A stretch of DNA of 64,000 nucleotides, taken from NCBI RefSeq assembly GCF_964036635.1, contig NZ_OZ038524.1, positions 1,865,001-1,929,000 of the forward strand. Direction: 5' to 3'. Shown piece by piece: positions 29,679 to 39,833 of the stretch. The position numbers and the translations under genes are program-made. The notes under the pieces were generated by a model. It had not been told where the DNA came from, searched no databases, and saw nothing but the letters and a program-made list of their open reading frames with translations. Source of the stretch: Tenacibaculum dicentrarchi (GTDB lineage: Bacteria > Bacteroidota > Bacteroidia > Flavobacteriales > Flavobacteriaceae). Each line of letters starts with the position of its first letter. The stretch's first letter is position 1.

Positions 29679-29948
29679 CTACCAACTTGCTTTTTTAACA
29701 CCTGGAATTAATCCATTGTTAGCCATTTCACGGAAAGTAACACGTGAAATACCGAACTGACGCATATATCCTTTTGGACGACCTGTTAGTTTACAACGAT
29801 TGTGCATTCTAATTGGTGATGCATTTTTTGGTAATTTTTGTAATGCTTCGTAGTCTCCAGCTTCTTTTAAAGCTTTTCTCTTTTCAGCATACTTTGCTAC
29901 CGTTTTAGCTCTTTTACGCTCACGCGCTTTCATTGATTCTTTAGCCAT
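29679..29948 (-). CDS. rpsN: 30S ribosomal protein S14
   Basis: 89 residues, the long zinc-free form: no CxxC pairs, ending [20 protein letters not shown] as expected. Contacts the 3' domain of 16S rRNA. It follows rplE by 3 bases and is the last gene of this operon. In most bacteria rpsH comes next; here a terminator and unrelated DNA follow. Confidence 0.97.
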   Translation of the reverse strand: MAKESMKARERKRAKTVAKYAEKRKALKEAGDYEALQKLPKNASPIRMHNRCKLTGRPKGYMRQFGISRVTFREMANNGLIPGVKKASW

Positions 29949-29951
29949 CTT

Positions 29952-30503
29952 CTAGTTCTTTTTAAATGGTAAACCTAATTCAGTTAATAAAGATTTAGCT
30001 TCTTTATCAGTGTTTGCAGATGTTACAAAAGTAATATCCATTCCACTAATCTTTTTTACTTGATCAATATTAATTTCAGGGTAGATGATTTGTTCAGTAA
30101 CTCCTAAGTTGTAATTACCTCTACCATCAAAACCGTTCGCTTTAATTCCGTTAAAGTCTCTTACACGTGGTAAAGAAGCGGTAACTAATCTGTCTAAAAA
30201 TTCGTACATTTTAACTCCTCTTAACGTAACTTTCGCACCAATTGGCATCCCTTTACGTAATTTGAAGTTTGCAACATCTTTCTTAGAGATTGTTGAAACT
30301 GCTTTTTGACCTGTAATTGTAGTTAACTCGTCAATAGCGTATTCTATTAATTTCTTATCTGCTATAGCAGCACCAACACCTTTATTTACAACAATCTTTT
30401 GTAATTTAGGCACTTGCATTACATTACTATAACCGAATTCTTCAGTAAGAGCTTTTATAACTCTGCTCTTGTACTCCTCTTTTAATCTTGGTACGTAACT
30501 CAT
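29952..30503 (-). CDS. rplE: 50S ribosomal protein L5
   Basis: 183 residues, normal length. Binds 5S rRNA in the central protuberance. [10 protein letters not shown] at the start, [13 protein letters not shown] and the C-terminal [20 protein letters not shown] are family-typical. Two bases separate it from rplX upstream. Confidence 0.97.
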   Translation of the reverse strand: MSYVPRLKEEYKSRVIKALTEEFGYSNVMQVPKLQKIVVNKGVGAAIADKKLIEYAIDELTTITGQKAVSTISKKDVANFKLRKGMPIGAKVTLRGVKMYEFLDRLVTASLPRVRDFNGIKANGFDGRGNYNLGVTEQIIYPEINIDQVKKISGMDITFVTSANTDKEAKSLLTELGLPFKKN

Positions 30504-30505
30504 TG

Positions 30506-30814
30506 TTATATTGCTTTATCTGATTTTTTTGAAAATCTAATTTTCTTACCTTCTTCTACTTTATAACCAACTTTTACAGCTTCACCGTTTTCGATTAATG
30601 CTAAGTTAGATATGTGTAAAGAAGCTTCCTTTTTTACAATTCCTCCTTGAGGATTAGCTGCTGATGGTTTAGTATGTTTCGATACCATGTTCACACCTTC
30701 TACTAACACTCTATCTTTATCTCTAAGGATTTGTAAAACTTTACCTTCCGATCCTTTGTGATCTCCTGCTAATACTCTAACAGTATCACCTGATTTTATT
30801 TTGAACTTCTTCAT
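30506..30814 (-). CDS. rplX: 50S ribosomal protein L24
   Basis: 102 residues. An N-terminal KOW motif ([20 protein letters not shown]) binds 23S rRNA early in assembly. [18 protein letters not shown] is the conserved second half. It lies 12 bases after rplN. Confidence 0.97.
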   Translation of the reverse strand: MKKFKIKSGDTVRVLAGDHKGSEGKVLQILRDKDRVLVEGVNMVSKHTKPSAANPQGGIVKKEASLHISNLALIENGEAVKVGYKVEEGKKIRFSKKSDKAI

Positions 30815-30826
30815 CTTAATGTCGAT

Positions 30827-31195
30827 TTAAAGCACTTCAGGTGCTAATGATACTATCTTCATAAATTGCTTGTCACGTAATTCACGGGCAACAGGACCAA
30901 ATACACGTGTTCCTCTCATTTCCTCAGTAGGATTTAAAAGTACACAAGCATTATCATCAAATCTGATATATGATCCGTCCTTACGTCTGATTTCTTTTTT
31001 AGTACGAACAACAACAGCACGAGATACTTGACCTTTCTTTACACTTCCATTTGGAGTTGTAGATTTGATTGTAACAACAATCTTATCACCAACACTAGCG
31101 TAACGCTTTCTTGTTCCTCCTAATACTCTAATCACTAAAACTTCTTTTGCTCCAGTGTTATCTGCGACTCTTAATCTTGATTCTGTCTGTAACAT
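30827..31195 (-). CDS. rplN: 50S ribosomal protein L14
   Basis: 122 residues, the standard length. [19 protein letters not shown] and the central [15 protein letters not shown] are strongly conserved; the C-terminus [18 protein letters not shown] is typical. It takes part in bridges to 16S rRNA. One base separates it from rpsQ. Confidence 0.98.
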   Translation of the reverse strand: MLQTESRLRVADNTGAKEVLVIRVLGGTRKRYASVGDKIVVTIKSTTPNGSVKKGQVSRAVVVRTKKEIRRKDGSYIRFDDNACVLLNPTEEMRGTRVFGPVARELRDKQFMKIVSLAPEVL

Positions 31196-31196
31196 A

Positions 31197-31454
31197 TTAT
31201 TTAGCTCTATCTAGGATTTCTACTAATCTCCAACGTTTAGATTTACTCATAGGACGTGTTTCCATGATCCTAACAGTATCTCCTTCGTTGCAATCGTTAT
31301 TCTCGTCATGTGCAACGTACTTTTTCGTTTTTAACACGAATTTACCATACATTGGGTGCTTGGTTCTTTTTACCTCATTAACAACAATAGATTTCTCCAT
31401 TTTGCTACTAGATACTACACCTATTCTCTCTTTTCTAAGATTTCTTTTCTCCAT
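31197..31454 (-). CDS. rpsQ: 30S ribosomal protein S17
   Basis: 85 residues with the OB-fold core [16 protein letters not shown] and [21 protein letters not shown] end. Primary 16S-binding protein. It lies 18 bases after rpmC. Confidence 0.97.
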   Translation of the reverse strand: MEKRNLRKERIGVVSSSKMEKSIVVNEVKRTKHPMYGKFVLKTKKYVAHDENNDCNEGDTVRIMETRPMSKSKRWRLVEILDRAK

Positions 31455-31472
31455 CTTTAAAACTGACTAGAA

Positions 31473-31664
31473 TTATTGTAATTCTCTTTTAGTTAACTCT
31501 GTAGCAATTCTTGCTACAGTTTTTCTTAAGCTTTTAATCTGCATTGGGTTTTCCAATGGAGTTATGGCGTGAGCCATCTTAAGATCCGTATAATTTTTCT
31601 TTAACGTCACTAATCTTCCTTGTAGGTCGATAGTAGTTAATTCTTTAATTGCTGATTGTTTCAT
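31473..31664 (-). CDS. rpmC: 50S ribosomal protein L29
   Basis: 63 residues, two helices. MKQSAIKELTTIDLQGRL and NPMQIKSLRKTVARIATEL are family-typical. Sits at the peptide exit tunnel rim. It lies 11 bases after rplP. Confidence 0.96.
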   Translation of the reverse strand: MKQSAIKELTTIDLQGRLVTLKKNYTDLKMAHAITPLENPMQIKSLRKTVARIATELTKRELQ

Positions 31665-31675
31665 TGTATATAGAA

Positions 31676-32107
31676 TTAAGCGTTAAAATCAAAATCTCTT
31701 GCAATAACAAATCTCGTTTTAACAGGAAGTTTCTGAGCAGCTAAACGTAAAGCTTCTTTTGCAACATCCATTGGTACTCCACCAATTTCAAACAAAATTC
31801 TACCTGGTTTAATTACTGAAACAAAATGATCTGGTGCTCCTTTACCCTTACCCATACGAACCTCTAAAGGTTTCTTTGTAATAGGCTTGTCTGGAAATAT
31901 TTTAATCCAAAGCTGACCCTCTCTCTTCATATGACGAGTTGCCGCAATACGAGCTGCCTCTATTTGGCGAGAGGTAAGTAAATTCTGATCTAATGATTTG
32001 ATACCAAACGTTCCGTTAGAAAGTTGAGCACCTCTACCAGAGTTACCTTTCATATTTCCTTTCGCCTTCTGTACCTTACGGTATTTTACTCTTTTTGGCT
32101 GTAACAT
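31676..32107 (-). CDS. rplP: 50S ribosomal protein L16
   Basis: 143 residues. [20 protein letters not shown] at the start and the [12 protein letters not shown] loop near the A site are diagnostic. Needed for A-site tRNA binding. The gap to rpsC is 22 bases. Confidence 0.98.
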   Translation of the reverse strand: MLQPKRVKYRKVQKAKGNMKGNSGRGAQLSNGTFGIKSLDQNLLTSRQIEAARIAATRHMKREGQLWIKIFPDKPITKKPLEVRMGKGKGAPDHFVSVIKPGRILFEIGGVPMDVAKEALRLAAQKLPVKTRFVIARDFDFNA

Positions 32108-32129
32108 TTTTAATTTCTAATTTTAAAAA

Positions 32130-32855
32130 TTATTTTCTTCTGCGAGGTTGTTGACGTTTTCCATTACCACCACCTTTATTAGCACCACCTTTTTGCTTAG
32201 ATAGTCCTGCTAATGGAGATAACTCACGCTTTCCATATACCTCACCTTTCATGATCCATACCTTAATACCTAATCTTCCGTACTGTGTATGTGCCTCAAC
32301 AAGTGCATAATCAATGTCTGCTCTAAAAGTAGAAAGAGGAATTCTTCCTTCTTTATAGTGCTCAGAACGTGCCATTTCTGCTCCATTTAAACGTCCAGAA
32401 ATTTGGATTTTAATCCCTTCTGAATTCATTCTCATAGCAGCTGTAATAGCCATTTTTGTAGCTCGCTTGTAAGAAATTCTATTTTCAATTTGACGAGCAA
32501 CACTAGCTGCTACTAATTTAGCATCTAATTCAGGACGCTTAATTTCAAAAATATTAATTTGAACTTCTTTCCCTGTAATTTTCTTAAGCTCTTCTTTTAA
32601 CTTGTCTACCTCTTGACCTCCTTTACCAATAATGATACCTGGACGTGCCGTAGTGATAGTAACGGTTACAAGTTTAAGCGTACGCTCAATAATTACCCTT
32701 GATACACTTGCTTTAAATAATCTAGCATTAATATACTTTCTTATTTTATCATCTTCAGCTAATTTATCTCCGTAGTCATTTCCACCATACCAGTTAGATT
32801 CCCATCCTCTGATAATTCCTAAACGATTTCCTATTGGATTTGTTTTTTGTCCCAT
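32130..32855 (-). CDS. rpsC: 30S ribosomal protein S3
   Basis: 241 residues. The KH domain has [20 protein letters not shown]; the C-terminal domain has [21 protein letters not shown] basic tail [19 protein letters not shown] extends the end. Lies at the mRNA entry channel. 11 bases from rplV. Confidence 0.98.
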   Translation of the reverse strand: MGQKTNPIGNRLGIIRGWESNWYGGNDYGDKLAEDDKIRKYINARLFKASVSRVIIERTLKLVTVTITTARPGIIIGKGGQEVDKLKEELKKITGKEVQINIFEIKRPELDAKLVAASVARQIENRISYKRATKMAITAAMRMNSEGIKIQISGRLNGAEMARSEHYKEGRIPLSTFRADIDYALVEAHTQYGRLGIKVWIMKGEVYGKRELSPLAGLSKQKGGANKGGGNGKRQQPRRRK

Positions 32856-32866
32856 TTCTACTTTGA

Positions 32867-33271
32867 TTAATTGCTTTTAATTTTAGTACCTAACTCTAAA
32901 GTAACGTGATTAGAACGCTTACGAATTCTATGAGCACGACCTTGTGGAGCTGGTCTTAATCTTTTTAACATACCTGCACTATCTACACAAATAGTTTTAA
33001 CAAATAGTCCAGCATCTTCGATACTAGCGTCTTCATTTTTAGCTTGCCAGTTTGCAATTGCAGACAATAACAATTTCTCTAAATTAGTAGCTGCTTCTTT
33101 TGAACTAAATTTTAAGATTTGTAAAGCTTTTTCAACCTCTACTCCTCTTACTAGATCTGCGACTAAGCGCATTTTTCTTGGTGATGTAGGACAATTAGTT
33201 ATTTTAGCGAAAGCTTTAGACTTTCTTGCTTCTTTTAACTGTGTTGCCATGTTATGTTTACGACTTCCCAT
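32867..33271 (-). CDS. rplV: 50S ribosomal protein L22
   Basis: 134 residues, including a short N-terminal extension ([19 protein letters not shown]) that is usual in Bacteroidota. [18 protein letters not shown] and the tunnel-loop region [19 protein letters not shown] are conserved. Its beta-hairpin lines the exit tunnel. The start at the first ATG fits the family; the internal ATG eight codons on is possible but less likely. Confidence 0.96.
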   Translation of the reverse strand: MGSRKHNMATQLKEARKSKAFAKITNCPTSPRKMRLVADLVRGVEVEKALQILKFSSKEAATNLEKLLLSAIANWQAKNEDASIEDAGLFVKTICVDSAGMLKRLRPAPQGRAHRIRKRSNHVTLELGTKIKSN

Positions 33272-33280
33272 AATTTCCTA

Positions 33281-33559
33281 CTATTTTTTTCCTTTATTTT
33301 TTGCACCAGCGTGCCCTCTAAAAGAACGTGTTGGTGAAAATTCGCCTAATTTATGACCTACCATGTTTTCAGTAACGTAAACTGGTACAAACTGACGTCC
33401 ATTGTGAACAGCAATTGTTTGCCCTACGAAATCTGGAGTAATCATACTTGCTCTTGACCAAGTTTTAATAACTGAAGTACTCTCATTTTCAACGTTAGCT
33501 AAAACTTTTTTCTCTAATTTATAGTGAACGAAAGGTCCTTTTTTTAATGATCTTGCCAT
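33281..33559 (-). CDS. rpsS: 30S ribosomal protein S19
   Basis: 92 residues. [19 protein letters not shown] and the [20 protein letters not shown] core are diagnostic; forms a pair with S13 at the head. 3 bases from rplB. Confidence 0.98.
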   Translation of the reverse strand: MARSLKKGPFVHYKLEKKVLANVENESTSVIKTWSRASMITPDFVGQTIAVHNGRQFVPVYVTENMVGHKLGEFSPTRSFRGHAGAKNKGKK

Positions 33560-33562
33560 GGT

Positions 33563-34387
33563 TTATTTCTTTCTACGTTCTATAATATACTTATTACTAG
33601 CCTTAGTTTTAGATCGAGTCTTAAATCCTTTAGCTGGAATACCGTTTCTTGATCTTGGATGTCCTCCTGAAGAACGTCCTTCACCACCACCCATTGGGTG
33701 ATCAACTGGATTCATACGTACAGCGTTAACTCTTGGTCTTCTACCTAACCATCTTGATCTACCTGCTTTACCAGAAACTAGTAATTGGTGATCTGAATTA
33801 GATACAACCCCGATAGTTGCCATACAAGTTAACAAGATTAATCTTGTTTCACCTGAAGGTAACTTAACTGTTGCGTATTTACCATCTCTTGCCATTAATT
33901 GAGCAAATGATCCAGCAGAACGAGCCATAACAGCTCCTTGACCTGGGTGTAACTCAATACAAGAAATTGTAGTTCCTAAAGGAATTTCGCTTAAATATAA
34001 AGCATTTCCAACTTCTGGAGCTAACCCTTTACCTGAAACGATTACCTGACCTACTTTTAAACCGTTTTGTGCAATTACATAACGCTTTTCACCATCAGCA
34101 TAACTAAGTAAAGCAATAAATGCAGTACGATTTGGATCGTACTCTATAGTTTTCACTGTTGCAGGGATACCATGCTTATCTTTTTTGAAATCGATAATAC
34201 GGTATTTTTGTTTATGACCACCACCAATGTTACGTGTTGTCATTCTACCCTGGTTGTTTCGACCTCCAGATCGTTTTTTCGAAGCTAATAACGATTTCTC
34301 CGGCTTATCAGTTGTTATGGTGTCGAACCCATTTACAACTCTAAAACGCTGACCTGGTGTTACTGGTTTTAATTTTCTAACTGACAT
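33563..34387 (-). CDS. rplB: 50S ribosomal protein L2
   Basis: 274 residues. The peptidyl-transferase-proximal histidine lies in [14 protein letters not shown], and [20 protein letters not shown] is conserved near the N-terminus. Required for subunit joining. 11 bases from rplW. Confidence 0.98.
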   Translation of the reverse strand: MSVRKLKPVTPGQRFRVVNGFDTITTDKPEKSLLASKKRSGGRNNQGRMTTRNIGGGHKQKYRIIDFKKDKHGIPATVKTIEYDPNRTAFIALLSYADGEKRYVIAQNGLKVGQVIVSGKGLAPEVGNALYLSEIPLGTTISCIELHPGQGAVMARSAGSFAQLMARDGKYATVKLPSGETRLILLTCMATIGVVSNSDHQLLVSGKAGRSRWLGRRPRVNAVRMNPVDHPMGGGEGRSSGGHPRSRNGIPAKGFKTRSKTKASNKYIIERRKK

Positions 34388-34398
34388 GTTGTCTTTTC

Positions 34399-34689
34399 TT
34401 AAAGATTGTTATAAAAATCAATAGCATGTCCTTCAGATAACTGAACGATTGCTTTTTTGTATCCACTTGTTATCCCTGTTACTAAACCTTTTTTGGTATG
34501 TTTAGTATTTCTTTTAATAGGATAATTCATAGTTTTAACAGACTTAATTGCTACACCATAAGTTGCTTCAACAGCACTTCTGATTTCCAATTTATTAGCC
34601 CTACTGTTTACAACAAATGCATAACGATTATTAAGCTCGCTATCTTTTGTTGCTTTTTCCGTAATAATAGGTTTTATTAAAATACTCAT
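34399..34689 (-). CDS. rplW: 50S ribosomal protein L23
   Basis: 96 residues. [16 protein letters not shown] at the start and [16 protein letters not shown] are family-typical. Docking site at the tunnel exit for trigger factor and SRP. 7 bases from rplD. Confidence 0.97.
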   Translation of the reverse strand: MSILIKPIITEKATKDSELNNRYAFVVNSRANKLEIRSAVEATYGVAIKSVKTMNYPIKRNTKHTKKGLVTGITSGYKKAIVQLSEGHAIDFYNNL

Positions 34690-34696
34690 ATCTTTC

Positions 34697-35326
34697 CTAT
34701 TTACTTAAGTTAGATTCAATTCCTTCTAAAACACTTTCAGAAATAATTACTTTATTCGCATTTAAAATACTATAAGTATTAACTCCTGTAGCATTTACAA
34801 CTTTAGTTCCTTTTAAGTTACGAGATGATAAATAAACATTATTATTCTCTTCTCCTAAAACGAATAAAGACTTTTTAGAGTCTAAATCTAAAGCTTTTAA
34901 AACATTGATAAATTCTTTAGTTTTTGGTGATTCAAAATTAAAATCTTCAACTACTACTAAATTACTATCTTTTGCTTGAATACTTAAAGCTGACCTACGT
35001 GCTAAACGCTTTAAGTTTTTATTTAACTTGAAAGAATAACTTCTTGGTCTTGGTCCAAACATGCGTCCACCACCTCTGAAAACTCCAGATTTGATAGACC
35101 CCGCACGTGCAGTACCTGTTCCTTTCTGTTTTTTAATCTTTCTTGTACTACCTGTAATTTCAGCTCTTTCTTTAGCTTTATGAGTACCTTGTCTTTGATT
35201 AGCTAAGTACTGCTTTACATCTAAATAAATTGCGTGATCATTTGGCTCTACACCGAATACTTCGTTAGAAAGTTCAACTTTTCTACCAGTATCTTTCCCT
35301 GTAATATCTAAAACTGCTACTTTCAT
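34697..35326 (-). CDS. rplD: 50S ribosomal protein L4
   Basis: 209 residues. The extended loop [25 protein letters not shown] motif that reaches into the tunnel is intact. In proteobacteria L4 represses its own operon; no evidence for that here. It shares one base with the end of rplC (TAATG overlap), so the two are translationally coupled. Confidence 0.97.
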   Translation of the reverse strand: MKVAVLDITGKDTGRKVELSNEVFGVEPNDHAIYLDVKQYLANQRQGTHKAKERAEITGSTRKIKKQKGTGTARAGSIKSGVFRGGGRMFGPRPRSYSFKLNKNLKRLARRSALSIQAKDSNLVVVEDFNFESPKTKEFINVLKALDLDSKKSLFVLGEENNNVYLSSRNLKGTKVVNATGVNTYSILNANKVIISESVLEGIESNLSK

Positions 35327-35943
35327 TATTTTTCGATAGTTACAAAAGTATTTTTGTGACCAGGAATTGCTCCTTTTACTACGATAAGATTCTTATCAGC
35401 AACCACTTTTAATACTTTTAAATTTTGAACTTTTACTTTGTCTCCACCCATACGACCTGCCATTCGCATTCCTTTGAATACTCTTGCAGGGTATGATGCA
35501 GCACCAATAGAACCAGGAGCTCTTAAACGGTTATGCTGACCGTGAGTTGCTTGACCAACACCGGCAAAACCATGACGCTTAACAACACCTTGAAAACCTT
35601 TACCTTTTGAAACTCCAGAAACATCTACGAATTCACCTTCAGTAAAGTGCTCAACGCTAATTGAATCACCTAATTTATACTCACCTTCAAAACCTTGAAA
35701 TTCAATGACTTTTTTCTTAGCAGATGTACCAGCTTTTGCAAAGTGTCCATCTAAAGCTTTATTAGAGCTTTTTGCTTTTTTGTCATCGAAACCAAGTTGT
35801 AACGCACTATAGCCGTCTACCTCTTCGGTTCTGACTTGGGTAACCACGCATGGTCCTGCTTCGATTACTGTACAAGGAATATTCTTCCCGTTTTCGTCGA
35901 ATAAGCTGGTCATACCTACTTTTCTACCTATTAACCCAGACAT
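35326..35943 (-). CDS. rplC: 50S ribosomal protein L3
   Basis: 205 residues. [19 protein letters not shown] at the start and [20 protein letters not shown] in the central extension are diagnostic. It is the first gene after a 295-base leader that follows the rpsJ terminator, so a second transcript probably starts there. Early 23S assembly protein. Confidence 0.98.
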   Translation of the reverse strand: MSGLIGRKVGMTSLFDENGKNIPCTVIEAGPCVVTQVRTEEVDGYSALQLGFDDKKAKSSNKALDGHFAKAGTSAKKKVIEFQGFEGEYKLGDSISVEHFTEGEFVDVSGVSKGKGFQGVVKRHGFAGVGQATHGQHNRLRAPGSIGAASYPARVFKGMRMAGRMGGDKVKVQNLKVLKVVADKNLIVVKGAIPGHKNTFVTIEK

Positions 35944-36195
35944 ATTTGTTAATTTTAAGACGATAGATTTATTTTATACATCCAGCGCGTCTATTAATAA
36001 TAATTATTTGAAACAAATGTTTCATTTTTTTCCTTTAAATTTTAGGCAAAAAAAAAGAGTCGAAAAAACATCTTCGCTCTGAATTTGTTTTTTTTCCATT
36101 TTTCCCTTGCGAAACCCTCAGGACATGTTAAATTCTAATAAAAATTAGAACCCTTACATTACGGAAGATAAATTCCGGTATGCAAAAATATAAAA
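35944..36195 (-). promoter_or_regulatory. Leader region between rpsJ and rplC with attenuator-like hairpin
   Basis: On the minus strand a TATTTTTG box (36183-36190) lies just past the rpsJ terminator. The transcript would then carry a TTCTAAT/ATTAGAA hairpin (36133-36150) and a terminator-like hairpin, AGAGCGAA with TTCGACTCT (36056-36080), followed by about eight T. Two overlapping short ORFs are possible (36022-36099, 25 residues; 35969-36025, 18 residues, overlapping as ATGA), unproven. The remainder runs to the rplC start. Its length and hairpins suggest regulated expression of the ribosomal genes. Confidence 0.5.
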
Positions 36196-36228
36196 AACTT
36201 TCGGTTTAAAAAAATTAAACCGAAAGTT
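36196..36228 (-). terminator. Terminator after rpsJ
   Basis: AACTTTCGGTTTAA, five A, and the exact reverse complement: a 14-pair hairpin with a T-run after it on the minus strand. It lies 11 bases past the rpsJ stop and separates the rpsL-rpsG-fusA-rpsJ transcript from the rplC operon, at least partly. Confidence 0.8.
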
Positions 36229-36238
36229 AGTAATATAC

Positions 36239-36544
36239 TTAAACTTTAATTTCAACTTCAACACCACTTGGTAACTCAAGTTTCATTAAAGCATCAATAG
36301 TCTTAGAAGAAGAACTATAAATGTCTAATAATCTTTTGTAAGCAGATAATTGAAATTGCTCTCTAGATTTTTTATTTACGTGTGGTGAACGTAACACAGT
36401 GAAAATCTTTTTATTTGTTGGTAAAGGAATTGGTCCGTTTACAACAGCTCCAGTTGCCTTTACAGTCTTTACGATTTTCTCAGCAGATTTATCTACTAAG
36501 TTATAATCGTAAGATTTTAATTTAATTCTAATTTTTTGGCTCAT
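36239..36544 (-). CDS. rpsJ: 30S ribosomal protein S10
   Basis: 101 residues. [20 protein letters not shown] and the loop [15 protein letters not shown] are diagnostic. S10 also joins NusB in antitermination. It follows fusA by 12 bases and is therefore the last gene of the str-type transcript, rather than the first of the S10 operon as in E. coli. Confidence 0.98.
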   Translation of the reverse strand: MSQKIRIKLKSYDYNLVDKSAEKIVKTVKATGAVVNGPIPLPTNKKIFTVLRSPHVNKKSREQFQLSAYKRLLDIYSSSSKTIDALMKLELPSGVEVEIKV

Positions 36545-36556
36545 CTTAATATCTTA

Positions 36557-38674
36557 TTAACCTTTAGCTTTTGCAATTACATCTTCAGAAACATTTGATG
36601 GAGTTTCTGCGTAATGAGAAAATTCCATAGTAGAAGTAGCTCTACCAGAAGACATAGTTCTTAAAGCAGTAACATAACCGAACATTTCAGATAATGGTAC
36701 TAATGCTTTTACAACTTTAGCTCCAGCACGATCACTCATGTCATTTACCTGACCTCTTCTTCTATTTAAATCTCCTACGATATCTCCCATATTTTCTTCA
36801 GGAGTTAGCACTTCAACTTTCATTAATGGCTCCATAATTCTGGCTTTAGCAGCTTTAGCAGCAGCTTTATAACCCATTTTTGCAGCTAACTCAAAAGATA
36901 ATGCATCAGAATCCACAGGGTGGAAAGATCCATCTTTTAAAGTTACTTTCATTGAATCCATTTCATATCCAGCTAAAGGACCGTTCTTCATTGCTTCTTT
37001 GAATCCTTTCTCTACAGAAGGAACAAATTCTTTAGGAACGTTTCCACCTTTAATAACTGACTCAAACTGTAAGCCTTGAACACCTTCATCTGCTGGCTCC
37101 ATAGTAAATACAATATCAGCAAACTTACCACGACCACCTGATTGTTTCTTATAAACTTCTCTGTGTTCAGCAGCAGCTGTAATAGCTTCTTTGTATTCTA
37201 CTTGTGGCTGACCTTCATTCACCTCTACTTTGAATTCACGTCTTAAACGATCAACAATAATATCTAAGTGTAGCTCACCCATTCCAGAAATAATAGTCTG
37301 TCCTGAAGCTTCATCAGTTCTAACTGTAAATGTAGGGTCTTCCTCTGCTAACTTAGCTAAAGACATTCCTAATTTATCAACATCTGCTTTAGTTTTAGGC
37401 TCAACCGCAATACCAATTACTGGATCAGGAAAATCCATCGATTCTAAAACAATAGGATGTTTTTCATCAGATAAAGTATCTCCTGTTTTAATCGATTTAA
37501 ATCCTACAGCTGCACCAATATCCCCTGCTTCAATATAAGGAATAGCGTTTTGCTTATTAGCGTGCATTTGATAGATACGAGAAATACGCTCTTTTTTACC
37601 TGAACGATTATTTAACACGTAAGAACCTGCATCTAATCTACCTGAGTAAGATCTAAAGAAAGCTAAACGTCCTACGAAAGGATCCGTAGCAATTTTAAAT
37701 GCTAAAGCTGCAAATGGTTCCTTAACATCAGGTTTACGAGAAATCTCTTCACCACTGTTAGGATCTGTTCCAATAATTGCTTCTTTATCTAAAGGAGAAG
37801 GTAAATAACGACAAACAGCATCTAATAAGAACTGAACACCTTTATTTTTAAATGCCGACCCACAAATCATAGGAATAATAGACATATCCATTACAGCAGC
37901 ACGAAGAGCAGCATGCACTTCATCTTCTGTAATTGAATCTTCATCTTCCATATATTTTTCTAAAAGATTCTCATCATAAGCAGCAACTTCTTCAATAAGT
38001 TTCCCTCTTAATTCAGCAGCTTCTTCTTTTAAATCTTCTGGAATATCAATAATATCAAAAGTAGATCCTTGTGTAGCATCATGCCATACAATAGCACGGT
38101 TCTTCACTAAATCTACGATACCTTTAAACTCATCTTCATCACCAATATTCATTACAATTGGCACTGCGTTTGATTTCAACATATCCTTTACCTGCTGACA
38201 AACAGCCATAAAGTTAGACCCTTGACGGTCCATTTTGTTAACAAATCCAATACGAGGAACTTTATAGTTATCAGCAAGTCTCCAGTTAGTTTCTGATTGA
38301 GGCTCAACACCATCAACAGCACTAAACAAAAACACTAAACCATCAAGAACTCTTAATGAACGATTTACCTCTACAGTAAAATCAACGTGACCAGGAGTAT
38401 CAATAATATTAAAGTGGTATCCTTTAGTATCATCAGTAGCTTCACCATTATTCAATGGAAACTTCCACTCACAAGTAGTAGCCGCAGAAGTAATTGTAAT
38501 ACCTCTTTCTTGCTCTTGCTCCATCCAGTCCATAGTTGCGGCACCATCATGCACCTCACCTATTTTATGACTAACACCTGTATAATATAATACACGCTCT
38601 GTAGTAGTAGTTTTACCTGCATCAATATGTGCAGCAATACCAATATTTCTAGTAAATTTTAAATTTCTAGCCAT
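36557..38674 (-). CDS. fusA: Elongation factor G
   Basis: 705 residues (E. coli 704). GTPase motifs are intact: AHIDAGKTT (15-23), the RGITI switch 1 segment, DTPGHVDF and NKMD. Domain IV ends in the usual tip region and the C-terminus has [13 protein letters not shown]. Catalyses translocation and, with RRF, recycling. It lies 3 bases after rpsG. No tuf gene follows, as is normal in Bacteroidota. Confidence 0.98.
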   Translation of the reverse strand: MARNLKFTRNIGIAAHIDAGKTTTTERVLYYTGVSHKIGEVHDGAATMDWMEQEQERGITITSAATTCEWKFPLNNGEATDDTKGYHFNIIDTPGHVDFTVEVNRSLRVLDGLVFLFSAVDGVEPQSETNWRLADNYKVPRIGFVNKMDRQGSNFMAVCQQVKDMLKSNAVPIVMNIGDEDEFKGIVDLVKNRAIVWHDATQGSTFDIIDIPEDLKEEAAELRGKLIEEVAAYDENLLEKYMEDEDSITEDEVHAALRAAVMDMSIIPMICGSAFKNKGVQFLLDAVCRYLPSPLDKEAIIGTDPNSGEEISRKPDVKEPFAALAFKIATDPFVGRLAFFRSYSGRLDAGSYVLNNRSGKKERISRIYQMHANKQNAIPYIEAGDIGAAVGFKSIKTGDTLSDEKHPIVLESMDFPDPVIGIAVEPKTKADVDKLGMSLAKLAEEDPTFTVRTDEASGQTIISGMGELHLDIIVDRLRREFKVEVNEGQPQVEYKEAITAAAEHREVYKKQSGGRGKFADIVFTMEPADEGVQGLQFESVIKGGNVPKEFVPSVEKGFKEAMKNGPLAGYEMDSMKVTLKDGSFHPVDSDALSFELAAKMGYKAAAKAAKARIMEPLMKVEVLTPEENMGDIVGDLNRRRGQVNDMSDRAGAKVVKALVPLSEMFGYVTALRTMSSGRATSTMEFSHYAETPSNVSEDVIAKAKG

Positions 38675-38677
38675 TTC

Positions 38678-39154
38678 TTAGAATCTAAAGTGTGAGAATG
38701 CTTTGTTAGCTTCAGCCATTTTATGCGTATCAGTACGCTTTTTAACAGCGGCTCCTTCTTCTTTAGCCGCAGCTAAAATTTCAGCAGCTAAACGCTGTGC
38801 CATTGTTTTCTCATTACGCTTACGCGTATAAGTAATCATCCATTTAATTGCCATAGATACTTTACGATCTGGGCGAATTTGCATTGGTATTTGAAAAGTT
38901 GCTCCACCAACACGACGAGAACGAACCTCTACATGCGGCATAACATTAGACAAACCGTCTTTCCAAATTTCTAAAGCTGACTTTTCTTCGTCAGTCTTTT
39001 TTTCATTCACGATGTCTATTGCATCATAAAATACTTTAAAAGCCACAGACTTTTTACCATCCCACATTAAGTTATTCACAAAACGTGTAACCAACTGGTC
39101 ATTAAACCTTGGGTCCGGTAAAAGGACTCTTTTTTTCGCTTTTCTTTTTCTCAT
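38678..39154 (-). CDS. rpsG: 30S ribosomal protein S7
   Basis: 158 residues. [19 protein letters not shown] and [16 protein letters not shown] are typical; the beta-hairpin region contacts the E site. It lies 29 bases after rpsL. Confidence 0.98.
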   Translation of the reverse strand: MRKRKAKKRVLLPDPRFNDQLVTRFVNNLMWDGKKSVAFKVFYDAIDIVNEKKTDEEKSALEIWKDGLSNVMPHVEVRSRRVGGATFQIPMQIRPDRKVSMAIKWMITYTRKRNEKTMAQRLAAEILAAAKEEGAAVKKRTDTHKMAEANKAFSHFRF

Positions 39155-39183
39155 GTCTTTACATTAAAAAAGTTAATTAATTT

Positions 39184-39558
39184 TTACTTTTTTGGGCGTT
39201 TTGCACCGTATTTAGATCTACGTTGGGTTCTACCCTCAACCCCTGCAGTATCTAATGCACCACGTACTACGTGATACTTAACACCAGGCAAATCTTTTAC
39301 CCTTCCACCTCTAACTAATACTATCGAGTGCTCTTGCAAGTTGTGCCCTTCACCTGGAATATACGCGTTAATTTCGTTACCATTTGTTAATCTTACCCTT
39401 GCTACCTTACGCATTGCTGAGTTAGGTTTCTTAGGTGTAGTGGTATACACACGCGTACAAACTCCACGTCTCTGAGGACAAGCTTGTAATGCAGCCGATT
39501 TACTCTTCTTAGTTATTTTGGTTCTTCCTTTACGAACTAATTGTTGAATAGTTGGCAT
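39184..39558 (-). CDS. rpsL: 30S ribosomal protein S12
   Basis: 124 residues. The decoding-site loops TPKKPNSA (Lys43) and RVKDLPGV (Lys88) carry the streptomycin-sensitive residues. First gene of the transcript, behind a clear promoter. Its N-terminus [12 protein letters not shown] is standard. Confidence 0.98.
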   Translation of the reverse strand: MPTIQQLVRKGRTKITKKSKSAALQACPQRRGVCTRVYTTTPKKPNSAMRKVARVRLTNGNEINAYIPGEGHNLQEHSIVLVRGGRVKDLPGVKYHVVRGALDTAGVEGRTQRRSKYGAKRPKK

Positions 39559-39612
39559 ACTATTTACTTGTTTTTAATTTGTACTTAAATTACTCTATTT
39601 CATAAGAGTGTG

Positions 39613-39643
39613 CAAACTTACGTTTTTTTTTCTAAAGATTCAA
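39613..39643 (-). promoter_or_regulatory. Promoter of rpsL-rpsG-fusA-rpsJ
   Basis: On the minus strand TTG (39641-39643), 20 bases, then TAAGTTTG (39613-39620), a full match to the Bacteroidota consensus. The transcript would have a leader of about 50 bases before rpsL. The rest of the 39559-39833 divergent gap shows only A/T-rich DNA. Confidence 0.7.
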
Positions 39644-39821
39644 ACATCAGATAGTTGTTTTTCAAAATGTACTAAAAAACATATGAACAATAAAAAATAT
39701 ATTAAACACGATAAAATTTGCAAATTAAACTTATTCATTAAAGTTTTAAATTAAACCTTTTTATAGCTAATATTTTATAACTACATATAACGAGGTGGTT
39801 TTTTTATACAATAAAATCAAC

Positions 39822-39829
39822 TACCTTTG
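39822..39829 (+). promoter_or_regulatory. Promoter box of rlmB, giving a nearly leaderless transcript
   Basis: TACCTTTG ends four bases before the ATG at 39834. Transcription would then start at about the start codon. No TTG is found at the expected upstream position. The box decides the start: the longer frame from 39795 would place the promoter inside the coding sequence. Confidence 0.5.
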
Positions 39830-39833
39830 CGGT

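Noticed and set aside
36022..36099. 25-residue ORF in the rplC leader as a leader peptide
   Set aside because: The ORF is visible, but it has no family, no ribosome-binding site and no codon run linked to attenuation; kept only as part of the leader finding.
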